NCBI GenBank assembly: GCA_011799875.1
Contig: CM022298.1
Coordinates: 191,540,423 to 191,604,422 of the forward strand
DNA: 64,000 bases
Direction: 5' to 3'
Source: Thinopyrum elongatum
Taxonomy: Eukaryota; Streptophyta; Magnoliopsida; Poales; Poaceae
Program-made: the position numbers and the translations under genes
Notes under the pieces: generated by a model
Seen by the model: only the letters and a program-made list of their open reading frames with translations
Database searches by the model: none
What the model was told of the DNA's origin: nothing
Shown: piece after piece, positions 11,276 to 22,086 of the stretch
How the letters are laid out: every line of letters begins with the position of its first letter
Numbering within the stretch: position 1 is the stretch's first letter

Positions 11276-11905
11276 AAAAAAACAGAGATCATTAAGACGT
11301 TTCAGTACATTTATTGATTTTCTAGGGGTATAATATGCAAAAATCAAATTTGAGCTACATGCACACGTGACAGTGCACCTAAATAGAGTGCAAAAACACA
11401 TGTGTCTCACTGGGTGCATATTTACTCCCCGTGCAAGAAATTTCAAACATTGAGAATCTTGATTTTTAAATACTAGTACATCCAAAACTTAGTTGAAATT
11501 CATGAAACTTATCGTGTTGTCATATGGACACCAATACAAAGTGGCATTGTACTTTTTTTTATCAAATTTGAACCAGTTATGATGTAATCTTTATCTTCTT
11601 AAAAATGGGAGATTATTAATAATTGGGAACCAATATCGTAAACGGATTATTTATTCGAACCGTGAGCATTAGACCAACAATGGATACGTGCCATGCTTCG
11701 GTTAAGCAATAAAGCGGCAGCATTAATCATCCAAATAGAAAAAAAATATACGTGCCGCATGGTGACCCGTCTGCCGTGCGAGGAGGCGTGAGTTGACGGG
11801 ACTCATGTGAGCAGTCCGCCGCGCAGGCAGACCGGGAGGCGTGCATGCAGGTGTGTGAATTAACGGGAGGCGTGCTCGCTGCATAGTGTCACCAGGAGGC
11901 ATGTG
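11276..11905 (+). promoter_or_regulatory. Upstream region of the zf-XS gene, left of the gypsy insertion
   Basis: No gene or recognised repeat is visible. The part nearest the insertion (11750-11905) has repeated (G)GGAGGCGTG and ACCGGGAGGCG words that continue on the far side of the gypsy element (ACCGGGAGGCGAG at about 19370). This shows that 11276-11910 and 19323 onward were once contiguous upstream DNA of the gene starting at 19532. Promoter function is inference. Confidence 0.4.
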
Positions 11906-11910
11906 AGTAG

Positions 11911-13303
11911 TGATGTCTACTACACAACCTTCTTCTTGTAGACTTGTGTTGGGCCTCCAAGCGCAGAGTTCTGTAGGACAGTAGCGAATTTCCCTCAAGT
12001 GGATGACCCAAGATTTATCAATCCATGGGAGGCATAGGATGAAGATGGTCTCTCTCAAACAACCCTGCAACTGAATAACAAAGAGTCTCTTGTGTCCCCA
12101 ACACACCCAATACAATGGTAAATTGTATAGGTGTACTAGTTCGGCGAAGAGATGGTGATCCAAGTGTAATATGGATGGTAGATATAGGTTTTTGTAATCT
12201 GAAAATATAAAAACAGCAAGGTAACTAGTAACAAAAGTGAGCGAAAACGGTATTGCAATGCTTAGAAACAAGGCCTAGGGTTCATACTTTCACTAGTGCA
12301 AATTCTCTCAACAAAGATAACATAATTGGATCACATAACAATCTCTCGACATGCAAAAAATAATCACTCCAAAGTTTCTATCGGAGAACATAGGACGAAA
12401 ACGGGCATCAACCCCTATGCATAGATTACCCCAATGTCACCTCGGGAATCCGCGAGTTGAGTGCCAAAACATACATCAAGTGAATAAATAGAACGTCCCA
12501 TTGTCACCACAGATATCCCATCGCAAGACACACATCAAGTGTTCTCAAATCCAATACTCAATCCAACATAATGAAACCTCAAGGAGCAAGACTCAATTCA
12601 TCACAACAAGAGATAAAGAGGGAAGAAACACCATATGATCCAACTATAATAACAAAGCTCGCGGTACATCAAGATCATGCCAAATCAAGAACATGAGAGA
12701 GAGAGAGAGATCAAACACATAGCTACTGGTACATACCCTCAGCCCCGAGGGTGAACTACTCCCTTCTCGTCATGGAGACTACCGGGATGATGAAGATGGC
12801 CACCGATGATGGTTTCCCCCTCTGGCAGGGTGCCAGAACGGGCTCCCGATTGGTTTTTCGTGGCTACAGAGGCTTGTGGCGGCGAAAATCCCGATCTAGG
12901 TTTCTTTTCGGGGGTTTCTATATTTATAAGGATTTTTGGCATCGGAAACAAGTCAGGGGGGTTCCCGAGGAGCCCACAAGCCAGGGGCGCACCCTAGGGG
13001 GGGCGTCCCCTAGGCTTGTGGTTGCCTCAGGATTCTTCTGGCCCATATCCGATACTCCGTGGGTCTCTTCTGGTCCATAAAAAATCACCGTAAATTTTCA
13101 GCTCGTTTGGACACCGTTTGGTATTCCTTTTCTGTAAAACTCAAAAACAAGGAAAAAAAACAGAAACTGGCACTGGGCTCTAGGTTAATAGGTTAGTCCC
13201 AAAAATAATATAAAATAGCATATAAATGCATATAAAACATCAAAGATTTATAATATAATAGCATGGAACAATAAAAAATTATAGATACGTTGGAGACGCA
13301 TCA
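11911..13303 (-). repeat. 3' LTR of the non-autonomous gypsy element
   Basis: 1393 bp, TGATG(C/T)GTCTCC...GTAGACATCA on the minus strand. It contains a (GA)n run at about 12692-12711 and a GC-rich inverted block (ACAAGCCAGGGG...CCCCTAGGCTTGTGG) near 12980-13025. Confidence 0.9.
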
Positions 13304-13317
13304 AGCATCCCCAAGGT
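13304..13317 (-). other. Polypurine tract
   Basis: On the minus strand, AACCTTGGGGATGCT lies immediately before the LTR start, the usual position for plus-strand DNA priming. The same GGGGATGC core recurs five times inside the element. Confidence 0.7.
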
Positions 13318-15394
13318 TAATTCCTGCTCGTCCTCGAGTAGGTAAATGATAAAAATAGAATTTTTGATGTGGAATGCTACCCAACATATTTATCCATGTA
13401 ATCTTCTTTATTGTGGCATGAATGTTCAGATCCATAAGATTCAAAACAAAAGTTTAATATTGACATAAAAACAATAATGCTTCAAGCATACTAATAAAGC
13501 AATCATGTCTTCTCAAAATAACATGGCCAAAGAAAGTTATCCCTACAAAATCATATAGTCTGGATATGCTCCATCTTCATCACACAAAGTATTAAATCAT
13601 GCACAACCCTGATGACAAGCCAAGCAATTGTTTCATACTTTTGATGTTCTCAAACTTTTTCAACTTTCACACAATACATGAGCGTTAGCCATGGATATAG
13701 CACTATAGGTGGAATAGAATATGGTGGAGGTTGTGAGGAGAAGACAAAAAGGAGAAAGTCTCACATCAACTAGGAAAATTAATGGACTATGGAGATGCCC
13801 ATCAATTGACATCAATGCAAGTGAGTAGGGATTGCCATGCAACGGATGCACTAGAGCTATAAGTGTATGAAAGCTCAAAGGAAAACTAAGTGAGTGTGCA
13901 TCCAACTTGCTTGCTCATGAAGACCTAGGGAAATTTGAGGAAGCCCATCATTGGAATATACAAGCCAAGTTCTATAATGAAAAATTCCCACTAGTATATG
14001 CAAGTGACAATATAGGAGATTCTCTATCATGAAGATCATGGTGCTACTTTGAAGCACAAGTGTGGAAAAATGATAGTAACATTGTCCCTTCTCTCTTTTC
14101 TCTCATTCTTTTCTCTTTTTTTTGTTTGGGCTTATTTGGCCTCTTTTTTTTGTGGGCTTTTTGGCCTCTTTTATTTTTTTATAAAGTTCGGAGACTCATC
14201 CCAACTTGTGAGGGAATCATAGCTTCCATCATCCTTTCCTCACATGGGACAATGCTCTAATAATGATGATCATCACACTTTTGTTTACTTACAACTCGAT
14301 ACTAGAACAAGATATGACTCTATATGAATGCCTTCGACGGTGTACCGGGATGTGCAATGATCAAGAGTGACATGTATAAAAATTATGAATGGTGCTTAAG
14401 CCACAAATACTATGCCAACTACATGATCATGCAAAGCAATATGACAATGATGGTATGTGTCATAATAAACGGAACGGTGGAAGTTGCATGGCAATATATC
14501 TCGGAATGGCTATGGAAATGCCATAATAGGTAGGTATGGTGGCTGTTTTGAGGAAGGTATATGATGGGTTTAATGCACCAGCGAAAATTGCGCGGTACTA
14601 GAGAGGCTAGCAATGGTGGAAGAGTGAGAGTGCGTATAATCCATGGACTCAACATTAGTCATAAAGAACTCACATACTTATTGCAAAAGTCTATTAGCTA
14701 TCGAAACAAAGTACTACACGCATGCTCCTAGGGGGATAGACTGGTAGGAAAAGACCATCGCTCGTCCCCGACCGCCACTCATAAGGAAGACAATCAATAA
14801 ATAAATCATGCTCCGACTTCATCACATAACGGTTCACCATACGTGCATGCTACGGGAATCACAAACTTTAACACAAGTATTTCTACCAATCCACAATTAC
14901 TAACTAGCATGACTCTAATATCACCATCTTCATATGTCAAAAAAAATGCAAGGAATCAAACTTCTCATAGTATTCAACACTCTTTATATGAAAGTTTTTA
15001 TTATATCCCTCTTGGATGCCCATCATATTAGGACTAAATTAATAACCTAAGCAAATTGCCATACTATTTAAAGACTCTCAAAATAATATAAGTGAAGCAT
15101 GAGAGTTCATCAATTTCTATAAACTAAAACCACTGCCGTGCTCTAAAAAGATATAAGTGAAGCACTAGAGCAACTGACAAACTACTCCAAAAAGATATAA
15201 GTGAAGATCAATGAGTAGTCAAAAAAAATTAAGTAACTAGGTGAAGACTCTGTCATCTAAGAATTTCAGATCTTAAATATTTTATTCAAACAGCAAGCAA
15301 AACAAAATGAAATGAGATTCCAAGGATAGCACATATCAACTGAAGAAGCAAAAACTTAGGCTCAACCGATACTAACCGATAATTGTTGATGAAG

Positions 15395-16830
15395 AAAGGT
15401 GGGATGCCAACCGGGCATCCCCAATCTTAGATGCTTTAGACTTCTTGAAATATTAGGGATGCCTTGGGCATCCCCAAGCTTGAGTTTTTGTATCTCCTTA
15501 ATTCCTTTTATATCACGGTTTGCCTAAATCTTAAAAACTTCATCCACACAAAACTCAACAAGAACTCGTGAGAAAAGTTAGTACGAATCAATGCAACACC
15601 TTATCATTCTCTACTGTAGCAAATCACTAAAATTATTATTTAACATTGCATACTAAATGCCTCTGCATACTTAATACTCCTATCCTCAAATAGAATCATT
15701 AAACAAGCAAACATATGCAAACAATGCAAACATAACAGCAATCTGTCTAAACAGGATAGTCTGTAAAGAGTGCAATTGTACACATACTTCCCTAATTCCA
15801 AAAATTCTGAAGAATTACCACACTGTAGAAAATTTGTTTTTACTCATTTTGTAAAAATTTCAATATTTTATCGTGTTCTTACTTTCCATAAGAATTCAGA
15901 CAATTATAGAAAACTTTCTGTTTTCAAAACAGCAACATATAGACTTGCAAAATAAGCATGGTAAAGGCTATACTTGACATTTTTATTGAACTAAAAGATG
16001 AAAAAAAATATTATAAATAACATCAATAAAATATTAATAAAATAAAATGACGCTCCAAGCAAAACTCATATCATGTGACGAATAAAAATATAGCTCCAAG
16101 TAAGGTTACCGATAATGGTGGAGACGAAAGAGGGGATGCCTTCCGGGGCATCCCCAAGCTTAGTTGCTTGGATCTTCCTTGAATATTACCTTGGGGTGCC
16201 TTGGGCATCCCCAAGCTTAGGGTCTTGTCACTCCTTATTCTCCTCATATCGATATCTCACCCAAAACTTGAAAACTTCAATCACACAAAACTTAACGGAA
16301 CTTCGTGAGATGGGTTAGTATGATAAAACAAATCATTCACTTTGGTACTGTCAAGACAAGATTCAATTTTTTTATCACATGATGCCTACTGTACCCTATC
16401 ATTTCTAAAATTTATATTGAGCAATATAAGCCATAGAAACTAGAAAACAAGCAAACTATGCATTGCAAACAGAATCTGTCAAAAACAGAATAGTACGTAA
16501 AAATCTGAATTAAGGTCATACTTATGTAACTCCCAAAATGTCTGAAAAACAAGGACAACGTAGAATTTTTTTATATAAATCCTATGTAAAAAATTCATAG
16601 TTTTTCCGTGTTCCAGTGAATTTTAACAATTCTGTTACTGGACGTAAAAGTTTCTGTTTTTGCACAGAATCAAATCAACTATCAACCACACTATCCCAAA
16701 GGCTTTACTTGGCACTTTATTGAAACAAAAGCTATAAAACATGATTAATACAGTATCTTAATCATGTGAACACACAAAAACAGTAGGGGTAAATATTGGG
16801 TTGTCTCCAACAAGCGCTTTTCTTTAATGC
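15395..16830 (-). repeat. Internal ~730-bp tandem duplication with paired hairpins
   Basis: Two diverged copies follow each other: about 15395-16125 and 16126-16830. Each opens with two small hairpins of the form GGGATGCC-n-GGCATCCC (15401-15421 and 15455-15476; 16131-16155 and 16191-16215). Each then shares an ACTT(C)CA(A/T)CCACACAAAACT-like block and a downstream AAACAGAAT/CTGT-rich segment. The region is non-coding in both strands. Confidence 0.65.
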
Positions 16831-16942
16831 CTTTTTAGCTAGGCATGATGATTTCAATGATGCTCACATAAAAGATAAGAATTGAAACATAATGGGAGCA
16901 CCATGAAGAATATGACTAGCACATTTAAGCCTAACCCACTTC

Positions 16943-17796
16943 CTATGCATAAGAATCAACTAGCATAGGAAGGCAAAACAAGAATAACTTCAAGATTTTC
17001 AACACATAGAGAGGAAACTTGATATTATTGCAATATGTAAAAGCATACGTTCCTCTCTCATAGTAATTTTCAGTAGCATCATGAATGAATTCAACAATAT
17101 AGCTATCACATAAAGCATTCTTTTGATGATCCATAAGCATATAAATTTTATTACTCTCCGCATAAGCAAATTTATTCTCATGAACAGTAGTGGGAGCAAA
17201 CTCAACGAAATAACTATCATGTGAGGCATAATCCAATTGAAAATTAAAATCATGATGACAAGTTTCATGGTTATCATTATTCTTTATAGCATACATGTCA
17301 TCAAAATAATCATCATAAATAACAACTTTTTTCTCATAATCAATTAGAACCTCTTCCAAAATAGTGGATTCATCACTAAATAAAGTCATGACCTCTCCAA
17401 ATCCACTTTTATCAATATTGTGAAATGATTCAACACCCTCCAAAATAGTAGGATCAACTAGAGTTGACACTCTTCCAAACCCACTTTCATCAATATAATC
17501 ATCATAATAGGGGGCATGCTATCGTCATAATAAATTTTCTCATCAAAACTTGGGGGACTAAAAATATCATCTTCATCAAACATAGCATCCCCAAGCTTAT
17601 AGCTTTGCATATCATTAGCATCATGGATATTCAAGGAATTCATACTAACAACATTGCAATCTTGTTCATCATTCAAAAATTTAGAGCCAAACATTTTATT
17701 GACTTCTTCTTCTAACACTTGAGCACAATTTTCCTTTCCATCATTTTCATGAAAGACATTAAAAAGATGAAGCATATGAGGCAACCGCAATTCCAT
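16943..17796 (-). pseudogene. Acidic retrotransposon ORF, frameshifted
   Basis: Two overlapping minus-strand frames (17796-17458 and 17470-16943) look like one ORF of about 280 residues broken by a single-base shift in the G-run near 17511-17516. The N-terminal part starts MELRLPHMLHLFNVF and is acidic; the C-terminal part includes YASHDSYFVEFAPTTVHENK and CDSYIVEFIHDATENYYERG. I recall this ORF type from many Triticeae gypsy elements of Sabrina-like kind. It has no known catalytic motif and no established function. Position directly after the primer-binding site is where gag would normally start, so a structural or regulatory role for the element is a guess. Confidence 0.6.
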
Positions 17797-17893
17797 TTTT
17801 TTGCAGTTTTCTTTTATAGACTAAACTAGTGATAAAACAAGAAACTAAAAGATTCAATTGCAAGATCTAAAGATATACCTTCAAGCACTCACC

Positions 17894-17911
17894 TCCCCGG
17901 CAACGGCGCCA
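17894..17911 (-). other. Primer-binding site (tRNA-Asp type)
   Basis: TGGCGCCGTTGCCGGGGA on the minus strand, 10 bases inside the 5' LTR end. It matches the complement of the 3' end of plant tRNA-Asp as I know it, the usual primer of Athila-type gypsy elements. Confidence 0.85.
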
Positions 17912-17921
17912 GAAAAGAGCT

Positions 17922-19317
17922 TGATGTCTACTACGCAACCTTCTTCTTGTAGACTCGTGTTGGGCCTCCAAGCGCAGAGTTTTGTAGGACAGTAGCAAAT
18001 TTCCCTCAAGTGGATGACCTAAGGTTTATCAATCTGTGGGAGGCGTAGGATGAAGATGGTCTCTCTCAAACAACCCTGCAACCGAATAACAAAGAGTCTC
18101 TTGTATCCCCAACACACCCAATACAATGGTAAATTGTATAGGTGCACTAGTTCGGCGAAGAGATGGTGATATAAGTGTAATATGGATGGTAGATACAGGT
18201 TTTTGTAATCTGAAAATATTAAAACAGCAAGGTAACTAGTAACAAAAGTGAGCGAAAACGGCATTGCAATGCTTAGAAACAAGGCCTAGGGTTCATACTT
18301 TCACTAGTGCAAATTCTCTCAACAATTATGACATAATTAGATCACATAACAATCCCTCAACGTGCAACAAAGAATCACTCCAAAGTTTCTATCGGAGAAT
18401 GTAGGACGAAAACGTGCATCAACCCCTATGCATAGATTACCCCAATGTCACCTTGGGAATCCGCGAGTTGAGTGCCAAAACATACATCAAGTGAATCAAT
18501 AGAACATCCCATTGTCACCACAGATATCCCATCGCAAGACACACATCAAGTGTTCTCAAATCCAATACTCAATCCAACATAACGAAACCTCAAGGAGCAA
18601 GACTCAACTCATCACAACAAGAGATAAAGAGGGAAGAAACACCATATGATCCAACTATAATAACAAAGCTCGCGGTACATCAAGATCGTGCCAAATCAAG
18701 AACACGAGAGAGAGAGAGAGAGAGATCAAGCACATAGCTACTGGTACATACCCTCAGCCCCCAGGGTGAACTACTCCCTCTTCGTCATGGAGACCACCGG
18801 GATGATGAAGATGGCCACCGGTGATGGTTTCCCCCTCCGGCAGGGTGCCGGAACGGGCTCCTGATTGTTTTTTCGTGGCTACAGAGGGTTGCGGCGGCGG
18901 AAATCCCGATCTAGGTTCCTTTTTGGGGGTTTCTATATTTATAAGGATTTTTGGCGTCGGAAACTAGTCAGGGGGGTTCCCGAGGAGCCCACAAGCTAGG
19001 GGGGCGCACCCTGGGGGGGCACCCCCTAGGCTTGTGGTTGCCTCGGAACTCTTCTGGCCCATCTCCGATACTCCGTGGGTCTCGTCTGGTCCATAAAAAA
19101 TCACCGTAAATTTTCAGCTTGTTTGGACTCTGTTTGGTATTCCTTTTCTTTAAAACTCAAAAACAAGGAAAAAACAGAAACTGGCACTGGGCTCTAGGTT
19201 AATAGGTTAGTCCCAAAAATAATATAAAATAGCATAGAAATGCATAGAAAACATCCAAGATGTATAATATAATAGCATGGAACAATAAAAAATTATAGAT
19301 ACGTTGGAGACGTATCA
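17922..19317 (-). repeat. 5' LTR of the non-autonomous gypsy element
   Basis: 1396 bp, colinear with 11911-13303. It has a slightly longer (GA)n run at about 18705-18727 and a CGTATCA end next to the AGTAG duplication. Confidence 0.9.
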
Positions 19318-19322
19318 AGTAG

Positions 19323-19531
19323 CTGTGTGAAACGACGGTAGGCATGCCAGCAGTCCGGTGTGCAGGCTCACCGGGAGGCGAGCCAGCGGTTTACCGCCGC
19401 CCGCCTCTCTCCCACTACTACATATTAATGGTGCGCCCGACCAGCCGCACTCCCCATCCTCGCCACACACACAATCCTCTCTCTCTGCTTGCATCCTCGA
19501 CGCCGCTCTCAGTCCTCAAAGCCATCAGTGT
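19323..19531 (+). promoter_or_regulatory. Proximal promoter and 5' leader of the zf-XS gene
   Basis: This is the 209 bp left between the gypsy insertion and the start codon. It contains ACTACTACATATTAATGG near 19423, a possible weak TATA region, followed by a pyrimidine-rich CACACACACAATCCTCTCTCTC segment typical of plant leaders. The more distal promoter now lies 7.4 kb away, left of the gypsy element. Confidence 0.4.
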
Positions 19532-20600
19532 ATGAGGATGCTGCCGAAGCTCCCCATCGGAGGGAGTGGCGACGCCAGGTCTACTAAAGCACCGAAGCAC
19601 GGCGTGGAGATGGAGACAGAGGTTGCTGTCGCCGCCGGCGAGGTATCGTTGCACCCTGACGTCGTCGATGGTGTCGTGCTTCCACAGCCGGAGCCGGAGG
19701 TCCACACCGACTCCGGTGATGACTCGGGTGACGACCCTGGCGACGACTTCGACGACCACTCCGGTGACGACTCCGACGACGACGGACAACCGGTTAGTCA
19801 TCTATACCCATTTATGTGTCCAATAGATCCTAGGGTATCTCTGGTTACTCCTGCCTCCCCCTTTTTGGAATAGAAATCCTATGGTTATGTTCTCCCAATC
19901 CATGAAATCTGAGTAAGTTTCTTAGATTCGTGTAGTGTATTGATTGTTTGAATGGTACAAGTGATAAGTGATTACTTGTTTCATCTGTGCAAATGATTTC
20001 TGCTAGTAATCCGACTAGGGTTAGTGTTCGTGCTAATATTTCCTAGCCAGGACTTGCCAATTGATTTTGAATGACCTACATATATGTTTGTGCCATTATT
20101 TTCTTCAAGATTGGTCTGTACATAGACGATTGTGCTTAAAAATTGAACCATAATCTCTGGATATGTATAAAAAAATAGCCATAAATTCCTAATCCTACTT
20201 CATGGCATGTAAACATTGATTTGATGCCAAATTTTGGCAACTGCCAAATGTTCGCTAGAGATTAGTTTGTAAACATTAATTTGATGCCACATTTTTTTTA
20301 CTATTTGTATAGGTGCTGTCTGACGATGTGGACAGCGAGGATGAAGATGGCCAGAGGAGGTACAAGAGGCAAATCCTGAGGGAGCTTTATGCGGGAATGC
20401 ATAACAGGCGTATTAGGACCTGGGACGGCGGCTATCGATGCCCATTTTGTAACCAAAAGCTTCATGGCGCGTATCAAAGTGTTCTGGCGCATGCAAGAGG
20501 ACGAGCCGTTGGCTCCTTCAAGCAGAAGTATTCTCGCAGGGTGGCGCACGCCGCGTACGCCGAGTACCTAGAGAAGCTTCGGGATCGTGTCGGCAGATGA
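19532..20600 (+). CDS. Stand-alone zf-XS zinc-finger protein (two exons)
   Basis: Exon 1 is 19532-19792 (87 codons), the intron has a GTTAGT donor and a TTTGTATAG acceptor, and exon 2 is 20313-20600, giving 182 residues with phase 0. The N-terminal half is low complexity and very acidic (residues ~59-98, rich in SGDD repeats). The C-terminal half has RCPFCNQ (Cys130, Cys133), LAHARGR (His147) and RVAHAAYAEYLEKL (His166). This is the Cys-Cys-His-His layout and flanking pattern of the zf-XS domain found in SGS3 and IDN2/FDM proteins of RNA silencing. The XS and coiled-coil/XH parts of those proteins are missing. The chosen ATG follows a leader-like stretch; an in-frame ATG at 19541 is an alternative. 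Function is unknown; RNA or nucleic-acid binding is inference from the domain. Confidence 0.65.
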
Positions 20601-20776
20601 GATGAGATGTGGGATCGAACTATGTACGCTTGAGTATGCTTAATGACGGTTGAACTATGTACTGATGGTTGAACTATGCTTGTGTATGCTTATTATCTAT
20701 GTCTAAGTATGTTTAATCTATGATTACTTATGTCTAAATGTGGGATATTGATGCAATCAGTTCTGTTGATGGAATC
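20601..20776 (+). other. 3' flank of the zf-XS gene
   Basis: AT-rich with short imperfect repeats (GTTGAACTATG, TATGCTTA). It probably holds the 3' untranslated region. I see no clear AATAAA before the MITE. Confidence 0.35.
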
Positions 20777-20778
20777 TA

Positions 20779-21006
20779 CCTCTGTCCTAGTTTATTGGTC
20801 CCCTTTGTAATTTGTGTTAAATTTTGACCAAAGATTTAACTGACAAAATGTTAGTGCAGGTCAGCAAAAATTATATCGTTGGATGCGTATTTGAACCTAG
20901 TGTTCAATGATATAATTTTTGGTGACATGCATAAACATTTGTTAGTTAAATCTTTGGTCAAAATTTGGTACAAATTACAAAGGTGACCAATAAACCAGGA
21001 CAGAGG
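20779..21006. mobile_element. Stowaway-type MITE (228 bp)
   Basis: The terminal inverted repeats CCTCTGTCCTAGTTTATTGG and its near-exact complement CCAATAAACCAGGACAGAGG are flanked by TA on each side (20777-20778 and 21007-21008). The inner arms are also complementary (TTAAATTTTGACCAAAGATT against AATCTTTGGTCAAAATTTGG), so the whole element folds into a long hairpin. No coding capacity. The TA target and CTC-like ends fit Tc1/Mariner Stowaway elements. Confidence 0.85.
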
Positions 21007-21016
21007 TAGTACGTCA

Positions 21017-21100
21017 ATCACACACGGTTCCCAAAATTGGAACCGTGTGCAATGACTTTCATTTTCCCTGTTATATCAATCACACACGGTTGGCTCTAGC
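21017..21100. repeat. Palindromic CACACGGTT motifs between gene modules
   Basis: CACACACGGTTCC...GGAACCGTGTGC (21019-21050) is followed by a second CACACACGGTTGG at 21084. These are the same words as at 4808-5095 and near the CACTA end at 35896. They lie exactly between the zf-XS gene and the B3-like gene. Confidence 0.55.
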
Positions 21101-22086
21101 AAACCATTGCCTCCGAAACTCTTTGTGGGACAGAAAACCCTCGGCACCCAATTCAAAAAAGAAAAAAGAAAACCCTCACCATCCCCACGTCACAAAAACC
21201 CTCACCCCACCCGCCACCCCCTCCGGTCCCCATTCACACCTGCACAAGCTCCTCCGCGTCTACGCATGGCATCGCCTATCGCCGCGGCAACCACTTAGCT
21301 CGACGCTTGCCGCCACCGCCAGGCTGCCGGCAAACCCCACCGCATTTCGCCACTTCTTTTTGCCGCCTCCTATCACCATCGACTTTCTCGACGCTGCTCG
21401 CGGTCGATCCAGCTCCGCCCGATTGGGGAATCCGCCGTATTAAGGGTTTTTTCTCATGGACAACAAGGTAACTAATTTAATGAGATATTATCTCATCTCT
21501 TATCCTAGTTCATCTGCCTCCTTTAATCACCGGCCGAATTCGCCGTGAACTCATTTTTATTCGAGCTGATTTGAGGGTTTTCTTTCATTCATAGAGTGTA
21601 TTGTGCGCGGACACATCAGGACTTTGCGGCATCCGCCAGACATCCATGGAGTTCCATCTCACCGTACCAGATGACTTGAGGATGCGCGCGGTATGTTCAA
21701 TCTCACTCTAAATCGGTTGGCAAGGCCTACTTTCCTCAACATATACTAAATATTGCTACATTTGGATAAAAGGTGCCACATGTAGCATATACGTCAAAGG
21801 GGATTATTTTCCTCTTCTTTCTATATTAGGCAAATTAATGATGTATAGTTCTTTCGATTACTCTCATATTTCCATGACATCATGTTTACCCTATCTGTTT
21901 AATTATAGATTTTGTCCTTTGATTTCAACTATTGTACAGTTCTTTCAATTTGGGCCCATATTTGCATGTTGCCATATTTTCTTTAACAATCCTACCATTT
22001 TCTACAGCGCGTCCCTTGCTATGCAACAGAATCTGTAGTACACAATATTTCCCTTTACATAAATCAAGACTGTAGGGATGTCATAC

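Larger units (their letters stand above)
11911..19317 (-). mobile_element. Complete non-autonomous Ty3/gypsy-type element
   Basis: This 7407-bp element is flanked by a perfect AGTAG duplication (11906-11910 and 19318-19322). In its own orientation it has a 5' LTR (19317 to 17922), a tRNA-Asp primer-binding site (17911-17894), a small acidic ORF (17796-16943), about 3.6 kb of non-coding sequence with an internal duplication, a polypurine tract (about 13317-13304) and a 3' LTR (13303 to 11911). No protease, reverse transcriptase, RNase H or integrase is present, so movement would need proteins from a related autonomous element. The two LTRs differ by roughly 3-6% in stretches I compared by eye, mostly transitions. 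Confidence 0.9.
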
